64,000 bases of DNA from Photobacterium piscicola (GTDB lineage Bacteria > Pseudomonadota > Gammaproteobacteria > Enterobacterales > Vibrionaceae), in the NCBI RefSeq assembly GCF_900166965.1, contig NZ_FUZI01000003.1, positions 489,765 to 553,764 on the forward strand, written 5' to 3'. Shown piece after piece: positions 57,369 through 64,000 of this stretch. Each line of letters opens with the position of its first letter. The first letter of the stretch is position 1. The translations under genes were made by a program, and so were the position numbers. The notes under the pieces are model-generated. The model saw nothing but the letters and a program-made list of their open reading frames with translations. It had not been told where the DNA came from and ran no database searches.

Positions 57369-57410
57369 TAAGCCTTATTATTTAAAATAATGGGGCTTTT
57401 TTTTATCCAT
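57369..57410 (+). terminator. Terminator of the acetoin operon
   Basis: Arms AGCCTTATTATT and AATAATGGGGCT (G-T pairs) around TAAA, followed by TTTTTTTT. Confidence 0.85.
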
Positions 57411-57585
57411 TTTAAAAACATGATTGACAATACCTAAGACACTCTCTATCATCCGCGCCAACTAAAGCAAACGATTACATTAGATTGCTTTTTTGCCAAA
57501 AAATACACCACAATCGTACAGCTGATCCCCATCAGTTGTCTTTCTATTTTTATAAATATGAGAGACTTTGATTTTGGGATTGATT

Positions 57586-58812
57586 ATGCACACGAACACA
57601 CAAACAACCAACACCTCCCCTCGCCACACTGATTGGCAAAATAAAGCCATTTTAAGCGTTGCTTTTTTAATGGCAACAACCTCTGTAGGGCCTGGCTTCT
57701 TAACGCAAACCGCGGTATTTACCAATATTTATAATATAGATATGGCTTTCCCTGTTTTTGCTTCTATGTTTATTACCTTTGGTATAGTAATGAACCTATG
57801 GCGTATCGTTGGTGTTTCAGGTTTACGTATTCAAGATATTGCCAATAAAGTTGCACCAGGCATGGGATACGTCATTGGTATTTTATTGGCGCTTGGAGCC
57901 GTTGCATTCAACTTTGGTAATGTAAGTGGCTCAGCACTAGGCATGAATGTTCTAATGGGACTAGACACCACGTGGGGCGCTATTTTCACTGGTGTTATCG
58001 GTAGCCTGCTATTTATTGTCCATAATGCATCAAAACGAATGGATCAAATGGCGCGTTACTTAGGGCTATTAATGATTGTACTCATTGCCTATGTCGCCCT
58101 GACTAATTTACCCCCTCTCGCGCCAACAGTCTTAGCGGCAGTCGCTCCATCTGATTTTTCTAATTTACTGTTACCAACATTAACCATCGTTGGCGGTGCT
58201 GTTGGCGGTTATTACACCGGTGCTCAACGTTTAATTGATGTTAAGTTACAAGGTATAGAAAATACGAAAATCGTTACTAAAGCTGCATGGGCAGGGATAT
58301 CAATTGCCGTAATTATTCGTATTTTATTATTTTGTGCGGTGTTAGGTATCATCACAACGGGTGTCACATTAGATCCAGCCAACCCTGCAGCAGATGCATT
58401 CCGCCACGGAGCAGGTGATATTGGTTACTTTATCTTTGGACTCGTGTTATTTGTTGCATCAATTACCTCGGTCGTTGGTAATTCATACATGGCAATATCC
58501 CTTATAAAAACTCTTTTTCCTATTGTTGCTCGTAATGAAAAAACATGGTGTGTTGGATTTATTATCCTGACAACGGTAGGAACTGTATTGATGAATATGC
58601 CAATTTTGTTACTGATGTTAGCTGGTCTTGTTAACAGCGTTATTCTACCAATCGTACTCGCCACCATGCTGGCAGCAACACGACAGAAAAAAATTGTTGG
58701 CGATTACAAACACCCACTTTATCTGACCGCAATTGGTATCACTATTGTAATTGTCATGGGCTTAGCTAGCTTATCCAATATCAGTGGTTTTATTAATAAA
58801 TTCATAGGGTAA
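57586..58812 (+). CDS. NRAMP-related transporter lacking canonical metal motifs
   Basis: 408-residue inner-membrane protein, about 11 helices, LeuT fold of the NRAMP/pfam01566 type. The first-helix motif reads SVGPGFLT (G35-P36-G37) where metal carriers have DPGN, and the sixth-helix region reads GGAVGGYYTGAQRLID (203-218) where they have MPH. So Mn2+/Fe2+ transport is doubtful; the substrate is unknown. The start is the ATG at 57586 with GGGA 6 bases before; a TTG at 57568 is upstream. It sits between the acetoin operon and a LysR gene and might serve acetoin metabolism, but this is speculation. Confidence 0.82.
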   Translation: MHTNTQTTNTSPRHTDWQNKAILSVAFLMATTSVGPGFLTQTAVFTNIYNIDMAFPVFASMFITFGIVMNLWRIVGVSGLRIQDIANKVAPGMGYVIGILLALGAVAFNFGNVSGSALGMNVLMGLDTTWGAIFTGVIGSLLFIVHNASKRMDQMARYLGLLMIVLIAYVALTNLPPLAPTVLAAVAPSDFSNLLLPTLTIVGGAVGGYYTGAQRLIDVKLQGIENTKIVTKAAWAGISIAVIIRILLFCAVLGIITTGVTLDPANPAADAFRHGAGDIGYFIFGLVLFVASITSVVGNSYMAISLIKTLFPIVARNEKTWCVGFIILTTVGTVLMNMPILLLMLAGLVNSVILPIVLATMLAATRQKKIVGDYKHPLYLTAIGITIVIVMGLASLSNISGFINKFIG

Positions 58813-59063
58813 CATGTGCCACACACGCTCTTATGGGTATCTAAGTTTATCAATTAATTAATGGTTGGTATTCACAATATTACGCACTAATCTAGTGATA
58901 GATCTATTATAAATATAATAAATATCAATATAAAACGCACTAATGGTTGTCATTAGGTATAGGTTTTAGTTATATTAGAGGTACACCATTGCAGTCATTC
59001 TTATGGAGATAGATAAGATATGGCTTATATCCATAATAATAAATTAAGATGAATCGTTAAATA

Positions 59064-59957
59064 ATGAATATAAAGATTGAAACTCTTAGCTCATTTATTG
59101 CTGCTGCCGAATATGGTTCGTTTAGTGCTGCTGCACGACAGCTAAATAAAACTCAAGCTGCAGTTAGCCTCACTATCCAAAATTTTGAAATTGACTTAGG
59201 ATTTCAAGTATTTGACCGTTCAAGTAAATGCCCTCGCCTTACTGAAAAAGGAGAGCATGTACTCAAGAATGCAAAAATAATGATGGCGCAATATCAAACA
59301 TTTCTTGAGCGTTCTTTATCTATATATCATATGAATGATGTAAAAATAAAGGTCGGTATCGACCCACTGGTTTGCAATGACAAAATTCTATCAATAATCA
59401 AAAGATTATCATCTGATCTACCTAATATTGAATTGTTTATTATGCAACAAAATAGTAAGCGTTTAGCAGAAGAGATCAAAGCTAAAAATCTCGATATTGC
59501 ACTAGGTATCTTTGACCATGAAAATAAAATTAACCTAGAGTATACGCAAGCATTTAATATCAATGTAAGCTGGGTCGCAACTCAATCTTACCTTGATAAA
59601 TTTAATGACGGAGCAACAACATTAAGTTACCAAGACTTCTGTCAGCAGCGTCTGTTAATTCCAGCATCTTTAGATTCATTACCATTTGAAGAAGCTAAAG
59701 CAGCATTACAATTGTGGCATGTTGAAGATATCCATACAATTTTATCACTATGCCGTGAAGATATTGGTATTTGTTGTTTACCGGATTTTGTATTACAACA
59801 TGATCTTAAGAATGAACTAGTGAAGAAACTTAACCTTTCATTTAGTAAAATCACCAGCAATGTATGGTCAGCATCTCTAATTTATCCTATTGGCTCTCAA
59901 TTAAGCCCAGCTATCCACTGGCTTCAGGGGCAATTTACTGAGATTGAATCATTTTAA
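59064..59957 (+). CDS. LysR-family transcriptional regulator
   Basis: 297 residues. Winged helix at about 3-62 (IETLSSFIAAAEYGSFSAAARQLNKTQAAVSLTIQNFEIDLGFQVFDRSSK) with classical recognition helix, then an effector-binding domain (about 90-295). It lies 250 bases after the NRAMP-like gene, same strand. It could regulate it or the acetoin genes, as AlsR does, but it is not divergent from either. Confidence 0.9.
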   Translation: MNIKIETLSSFIAAAEYGSFSAAARQLNKTQAAVSLTIQNFEIDLGFQVFDRSSKCPRLTEKGEHVLKNAKIMMAQYQTFLERSLSIYHMNDVKIKVGIDPLVCNDKILSIIKRLSSDLPNIELFIMQQNSKRLAEEIKAKNLDIALGIFDHENKINLEYTQAFNINVSWVATQSYLDKFNDGATTLSYQDFCQQRLLIPASLDSLPFEEAKAALQLWHVEDIHTILSLCREDIGICCLPDFVLQHDLKNELVKKLNLSFSKITSNVWSASLIYPIGSQLSPAIHWLQGQFTEIESF

Positions 59958-59970
59958 ATTATTACCATTT

Positions 59971-60004
59971 AGCATGAGCTTCTTCGCTCATGCTATTTTT
60001 TTAT
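59971..60004 (+). terminator. Terminator of the lysR gene
   Basis: Arms AGCATGAGC and GCTCATGCT around TTCTTC, followed by ATTTTTTT. Confidence 0.85.
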
Positions 60005-60499
60005 AAATTGCTCTTCTTGAATTCTCACACCATAAGAATCATCACCATTAATTAAATCTCTTCCCCCCCTCTTCTCTACTCTACAAATTGTATAGTTATG
60101 CATATAAATTGCAGACATAAATAGCTTTATTATATGAGTAATTTAACGCCACCATTCTTTACCATGATCTATTATCACAGTTAATTATTACCATACAGTA
60201 AAGGTTATTTGTTTTTATTGGCATTGTTATTAAATAAACTAGTAATATAATAGTCACTATTGGCTCAACAGAGATATTTTAAAAAAAATACCCGTGTTTA
60301 GTTCACAGAACTTGAATTTTGACTGATTTAATTGTCTTATATCAAAGAAATTCATCACATATAAGATATCAGGTAGCCGCCCTGCGTGTTGTGGCTAATA
60401 AAAAGTCATTTTGTAGCAACGGATCAGCTCATAGCTTTAATGATGGAAAGACCATCCCCTGAGAATGATATCTAGGGTTCACTTTTTGAGGTATTCGTT
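60005..60499. other. Intergenic region before the NADH dehydrogenase-like gene
   Basis: About 495 AT-rich bases without a coding frame or recognised RNA. A TTGACT near 60317 could be a -35 element, with no convincing partner. A small hairpin GATGG-AAAGA-CCATC occurs near 60441. Confidence 0.4.
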
Positions 60500-61729
60500 A
60501 TGTCACGAATCGTTATTGTAGGTGGCGGTGCTGCCGGTATAGAACTATCTACATTGTTAGCCAAAGCTAATCGTAAAGAACATGAAATCATTTTGGTTGA
60601 ACCAGAAACAGATCACTATTGGAAGCCACGTCTGCATGAAATTGCAGCGGGTACTTTTGATCGTGAACTAGATGCTGTGTGTTATTTCACTCATGGTGCA
60701 ATCAATGGCTACCAACATTATCAAGCAGCGATGACTGATATAGATCGTGAAAATAAAATGCTAGCTGTTCGCCGTAATGATGGTACAGAAGCAATGGTTA
60801 AATACGATTACCTAGTTGTTGCTGTTGGCGCAGTAAGTAATGATTTTAATACAACAGGCGCTCGCGATAACTGTATTTTCCTTGATTCAGCTAGCCAAGC
60901 ACGTCATGCATGGCACAAAATCAGTCAATTATTACGCGAAGGTAATGATCGTACTGTCAATATTGTAGGCGCTGGTGCAACAGGTGTTGAACTTGCAGCA
61001 GAGCTTGCGCGAGTAAGTCATAAGCTACAACGTTATAATGCTGCCAAACTGACAATTAACTTAATTGAAGCAGCAGATCGTGTGCTACCAAATAGCCCAC
61101 TAAAGATGTCAGAAAAAGTATTAAAAGAACTTAAACGTACTAATATTAATGTACTACTTAATACTCGTATCAGTGAAGTTTCTGATCACGGTATGGTTAC
61201 GGCTGACAATCAAGCATTAGACGCTGATATTCAATTTTGGGCTGCTGGTGTGAAAGCACCAGATTGGTTAAACGGTCTTGGTGGTTTAGAATATAATCGC
61301 ATGAACCAGATTTTGGTTAACCCGAACCTAACCACCACGATTGATAGCAGTATCTTCTCTTTAGGCGATTGTGCATCAATTCCACAAGCTGATGGTAGTT
61401 TTGTACCACCTAAAGCTCAAGCAGCAAACCGCGCAGCAGTTCACTTAACGAAAAGCTTAACCAATTTATTACGTGGTAAAGAACTAACTGATTTTGAATT
61501 CAAAGATGGCGGTATGGTTGTCGCGGTTGGTCACCACTTTGCTGTTGGCTCATTTGCCCCACAATCAAAAATGGCAAATAAATTAGTCTTTAAAGGTCGT
61601 ATTATTCGTCGTCTTTACGATACGATTTTCCGTCTTCACCAACGTACTGTTGAAGGCTTATTTACTGTATCACGTTTAATCATTACCAAACGCTTAAAGG
61701 CATTGTTCCAGCCTAGTGGTATGCTATAA
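60500..61729 (+). CDS. Type II NADH dehydrogenase-like FAD oxidoreductase
   Basis: 409 residues. FAD site RIVIVGGGAAGIELSTLLAK at the N-terminus, second GxGxxG NAD site VNIVGAGATGVELAAELAR (about 153-171), and FSLGDCASIPQADGSFVPPKAQAANRAAVHL near 290-320. The layout is that of NDH-2 enzymes that pass electrons from NADH to quinone on the membrane. A hydrophobic/basic C-terminal tail (about 365-405) could give membrane binding. It is a little shorter than E. coli Ndh (434) and may be a second paralogue. Start ATG with GAGG upstream. Confidence 0.88.
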   Translation: MSRIVIVGGGAAGIELSTLLAKANRKEHEIILVEPETDHYWKPRLHEIAAGTFDRELDAVCYFTHGAINGYQHYQAAMTDIDRENKMLAVRRNDGTEAMVKYDYLVVAVGAVSNDFNTTGARDNCIFLDSASQARHAWHKISQLLREGNDRTVNIVGAGATGVELAAELARVSHKLQRYNAAKLTINLIEAADRVLPNSPLKMSEKVLKELKRTNINVLLNTRISEVSDHGMVTADNQALDADIQFWAAGVKAPDWLNGLGGLEYNRMNQILVNPNLTTTIDSSIFSLGDCASIPQADGSFVPPKAQAANRAAVHLTKSLTNLLRGKELTDFEFKDGGMVVAVGHHFAVGSFAPQSKMANKLVFKGRIIRRLYDTIFRLHQRTVEGLFTVSRLIITKRLKALFQPSGML

Positions 61730-61744
61730 ACCAGCATAATAAAT

Positions 61745-61771
61745 ATTCGGCTAATCATTATTAGCCGAATA
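61745..61771 (+). terminator. Hairpin after the NADH dehydrogenase-like gene
   Basis: Arms ATTCGGCTAAT and ATTAGCCGAAT around a short CAT-type loop. No T run; it runs directly into the heptamer repeat. Confidence 0.65.
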
Positions 61772-61860
61772 TAATACCTAATACCTAATACCTAATACCT
61801 AATACCTAATACCTAATACCTAATACCTAATACCTAATACCTAATACCTAATACCTAATA
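61772..61860. repeat. Heptanucleotide tandem repeat (TAATACC), about 12.7 copies
   Basis: Uninterrupted TAATACC units from 61772, twelve complete and one partial, in the gap between a hairpin and the GFA gene. It is non-coding and perfect, so a candidate for strand-slippage length variation. Confidence 0.95.
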
Positions 61861-61933
61861 TTTTATCGGTAAAATTCTTTTTATCATAATACCTTTAATA
61901 CTTTACCCTACTCTACATATTAAGATTAATATA

Positions 61934-62548
61934 ATGAAAAAATTCTTTGCTAAGTTATTCGGTAATAATACCGAAGGTTCAACGACACCTTTTATTAAAT
62001 TACACCCAGCAATAGATAATGGAATTAAACCAACTAAAAATACATTTAAAGGTGGCTTAATTAGCTGTCAATGCCGAAGAAATAAAGTCACTGTTAAATT
62101 AAATGGTCAAACGGCTCATAACCATGCTTGTGGCTGTTCTAAATGCTGGAAACCTAAAGGCGCATTATTTTCACAAGTTGCCGTTATTCCAAAAAATAAT
62201 GTTGAAGTAATAGCAAATGCTAAAAAATTAATCATCGTTGATAAAACAGCAACCATTCAACGTCATGCTTGTAAAGATTGTGGTGTTCATATGTATGGTC
62301 GGATTGAAGACACCAACCACCCATTTTACGGCTTAGACTTCGTTCACACTGAACTATCAAGCGAGCAAGGCTGGTCTGCTCCTGCGTTTGCTGCATTTGT
62401 TTCATCCATTATTGAAACAGGTACTGATCCTAAATCAATGCCAGCAATTCGTGAACGTTTTGAATCATTAGGTTTAGAAACTTATGATTGCTTATCACCT
62501 GACTTAATGGATGCTATTGCAATCCACATCAGTAAACATAGCCATTAA
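61934..62548 (+). CDS. GFA-family (glutathione-dependent formaldehyde-activating) protein, copy 1
   Basis: 204-residue zinc protein of the GFA fold. Cysteines: [12 protein letters not shown] and [13 protein letters not shown], which form the two zinc sites. The family member Gfa joins formaldehyde to glutathione. Compared with copy 2 it has about 15-20 extra N-terminal residues ([16 protein letters not shown]) and is somewhat diverged. It lies upstream of copy 2, with a terminator between, and then adhC. Other GFA members have unknown substrates, so the exact role is not certain. Confidence 0.9.
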   Translation: MKKFFAKLFGNNTEGSTTPFIKLHPAIDNGIKPTKNTFKGGLISCQCRRNKVTVKLNGQTAHNHACGCSKCWKPKGALFSQVAVIPKNNVEVIANAKKLIIVDKTATIQRHACKDCGVHMYGRIEDTNHPFYGLDFVHTELSSEQGWSAPAFAAFVSSIIETGTDPKSMPAIRERFESLGLETYDCLSPDLMDAIAIHISKHSH

Positions 62549-62571
62549 TATTGCTATATACTAGTAGCAAT

Positions 62572-62612
62572 AAGCCCTATTAAGCATTTCGCTTTAATAG
62601 GGCTTTTTTTTG
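62572..62612 (+). terminator. Terminator between the two GFA genes
   Basis: Arms AAGCCCTATTAAG and TTTAATAGGGCTT around CATTTCGC, then a T8 run. Confidence 0.85.
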
Positions 62613-62832
62613 TCCATTTTTATTGTTTCCATTCAGTAATAATCAATTACTATATTCAACATTGTGTAATAATTAATTAAGCATAGAATATGTTTTATCA
62701 ACTCACCCACTGTTGATTATCTAAATTAAATATAAAATTATTATTCCTTATTAAATAAACAATAATAGTTTTATTTAATTCAGCACCTCGAATTTATAAT
62801 TATTATTCTATAACAATTAAAAGAGAAACATT

Positions 62833-63402
62833 ATGTCTATATCTCTACACCCTGCAATTGATAACGGTTTTGCTGCAACTAAAGAAAACTTCCAAGGTGG
62901 CGTATTAAACTGTAACTGTGAATCAAATACAGTTCGCGTAAAACTATCAGGCCAAACTGCACACAACCATGCTTGTGGTTGTTCTAAGTGTTGGAAACCT
63001 GAAGGTGCCGTTTTTTCACAAATCGCGGTTATTTCTCGTGACAATGTTGAAGTCATTGCTAACGCAGAAAAGCTAGTTATTATCGATGAATCTGCAGCAA
63101 TTCAACGTCATGCTTGTAAAGAATGTGGCGTTCACATGTACGGTCGTATCGAGAATGCTAATCACCCATTCTTCGGTTTAGATTTTGTTCACACAGAACT
63201 ATCAACTGACAAAGGTTGGTCTGCTCCTGAGTTTGCTGCATTTGTTTCATCTATCATTGAAACAGGCACTGATCCTAAAGATATGACAGCTATCCGTGCT
63301 CGTCTTAACGAACTTGGTCTTAATACCTACGATTGCCTTTCTCCTGCACTAATGGATGCAATTGCAGCACACGTTTACGCTCAAAATCACCCACAAGCGT
63401 AA
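62833..63402 (+). CDS. gfa: GFA-family protein, copy 2
   Basis: 189 residues, about the length of known S-(hydroxymethyl)glutathione synthase. The same zinc cysteines are present ([25 protein letters not shown]) and sequence is highly similar to copy 1. It is preceded by RBS AGAGAAAC and followed by its own terminator. Next on the same strand is class III alcohol dehydrogenase, the following step of formaldehyde oxidation. This is the better candidate for the true Gfa. Confidence 0.92.
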   Translation: MSISLHPAIDNGFAATKENFQGGVLNCNCESNTVRVKLSGQTAHNHACGCSKCWKPEGAVFSQIAVISRDNVEVIANAEKLVIIDESAAIQRHACKECGVHMYGRIENANHPFFGLDFVHTELSTDKGWSAPEFAAFVSSIIETGTDPKDMTAIRARLNELGLNTYDCLSPALMDAIAAHVYAQNHPQA

Positions 63403-63429
63403 TATACATAGCAACACCTGACAAAATAA

Positions 63430-63463
63430 GAAGCAATATCTTTCTGAGATATTGCTTTTTTTT
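63430..63463 (+). terminator. Terminator after GFA copy 2
   Basis: Arms AAGCAATATCT and AGATATTGCTT around TTCTG, then a run of T. Confidence 0.85.
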
Positions 63464-63774
63464 GTCAGATTTGTATCCCTAAGTAAACAAATATGAGTGA
63501 TATCACACTTAGATAACAATCTCCCCATGCGTATCAAGAATAGACTATTCTAGATAACGCTTTTAATTAACGTTCTAAATGATAATTATACTTAAAAACA
63601 GTCACATTATTACACCTTGGTAATAATGATTTTCCATATTTAGGGATTATCAATATTTAAGAAACAAATATAATAGCTGCATCAAGTCACCATGATGACA
63701 TTAGATCAGTGACTATAATTAACAACGAACACCATGCTTGAACATGGGTCACCTATATTTTAAGAGAGTGAACG
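63464..63774. other. Intergenic region upstream of adhC
   Basis: About 310 bases. TATAAT at 63714-63719 is a candidate -10 for adhC, with no good -35. No coding frame or clear operator is recognised. Confidence 0.4.
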
Positions 63775-64000
63775 ATGACTGACAAATTTATCAAATCAAA
63801 AGCGGCTATCGCATGGGGTCCTAAACAGCCTCTTTCTGTTGAAGAAATTGATGTAATGTTACCCCGTGCTGGTGAAGTATTAGTTCGCATCGTTGCAACT
63901 GGCGTATGTCACACTGATGCATTCACATTATCTGGCGACGATCCAGAAGGTATCTTCCCTGCGATCCTTGGTCACGAAGGTGGCGGTATCGTTGAAATGA
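63775..64000 (+). CDS. frmA: S-(hydroxymethyl)glutathione / class III alcohol dehydrogenase, 3' cut by window edge
   Basis: 75 codons are visible, from ATG behind AAGAGAG. The N-terminus of zinc-dependent class III ADH is clear: [19 protein letters not shown], catalytic-zinc Cys in [12 protein letters not shown], and [10 protein letters not shown] with its His ligand. The enzyme oxidises S-hydroxymethylglutathione to S-formylglutathione with NAD+. The two GFA genes upstream make a formaldehyde-detoxification locus; the S-formylglutathione hydrolase would be expected just downstream. The gene is also called adhC. Confidence 0.95.
   Translation, partial: MTDKFIKSKAAIAWGPKQPLSVEEIDVMLPRAGEVLVRIVATGVCHTDAFTLSGDDPEGIFPAILGHEGGGIVEM

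Noticed and set aside
57480..57725. Minus-strand frame of 81 codons over the start of the NRAMP-like gene
   Set aside because: It is antisense to a well-supported membrane protein and has no recognisable features.
61772..61860. CRISPR-like array
   Set aside because: The units are contiguous 7-mers without spacers and there are no cas genes.

Overview
The window is AT-rich DNA of a marine gammaproteobacterium, most likely Vibrionaceae. Photobacterium or Aliivibrio would fit, but this is inferred from gene content and composition, not from a marker gene. Pointers are the uvrY-uvrC-pgsA block, the nirBDC-cobA nitrite operon with an enteric-type FNR/NarP promoter layout, a catabolic acetolactate (acetoin) pair, a chitinase, and Cus-type copper efflux.

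Layout. 0-9.6 kb: 3' part of a secreted GH18 chitinase, an L,D-transpeptidase, an isochorismatase-fold hydrolase, alanine dehydrogenase, a small conserved protein, a HAD phosphatase and a GAF-PAS-GGDEF-EAL protein. 9.7-18.4 kb: two arsenic-resistance units, both on the minus strand. The first has an ArsC-ArsR fusion, a dual-specificity-type phosphatase, GAPDH and ArsJ. The second has arsR and acr3. Between them lie a 2OG-Fe(II) oxygenase, an EamA exporter, a SpoU-type RNA methyltransferase and an unknown acidic protein. 18.4-22.3 kb: an Ntn-type amide hydrolase (bile-salt hydrolase/penicillin V acylase family) with a DHA2 MFS pump, divergent from a LysR regulator, with a 21-bp palindrome between them. 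22.4-23.5 kb: a tRNA array (Gly, Leu, Cys) that has been tandemly duplicated. 24.0-28.7 kb: nirB-nirD-nirC-cobA. 28.8-32 kb: pgsA, uvrC, uvrY. 32.3-35.7 kb: an ECF transporter of the UPF0397 type behind MetJ-like boxes and a long leader. 36-39.8 kb: a TAXI-TRAP transporter. 39.8-40.6 kb: an unusual Lgt. 40.9-48.4 kb: a copper/silver export operon. 48.4-53 kb: a racemase, a YehS protein, a membrane-anchored unknown and an MltF-like lytic transglycosylase. 53.5-60 kb: NupC, acetolactate synthase and decarboxylase, a divergent NRAMP-like transporter and a LysR regulator. 60.5-64 kb: a type II NADH dehydrogenase-like protein, a heptanucleotide repeat, two GFA-family proteins and the start of class III alcohol dehydrogenase.

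How the genes work together. Three metal/metalloid or toxic-compound modules stand out: arsenic (reduction, arsenosugar-phosphate formation, efflux), copper (CusCBA with a fused double CusF and a cupredoxin) and formaldehyde (GFA plus AdhC). The nir block makes cytoplasmic nitrite reductase, its nitrite channel and the enzyme that starts siroheme synthesis for it. The arsenic units have recognisable shared operators. The same 7-6-7 inverted repeat precedes both arsCR and gapdh-arsJ, and a near-identical 20-mer precedes both arsR and acr3. The most interesting candidates for follow-up are the ArsC-ArsR fusion without the usual ArsR cysteine pair, the MetJ-like control of the ECF transporter, the hydrolase/MFS/LysR unit, the double CusF on CusB, and the NRAMP-like protein without metal-site motifs. 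No CRISPR array, phage or insertion sequence was seen.
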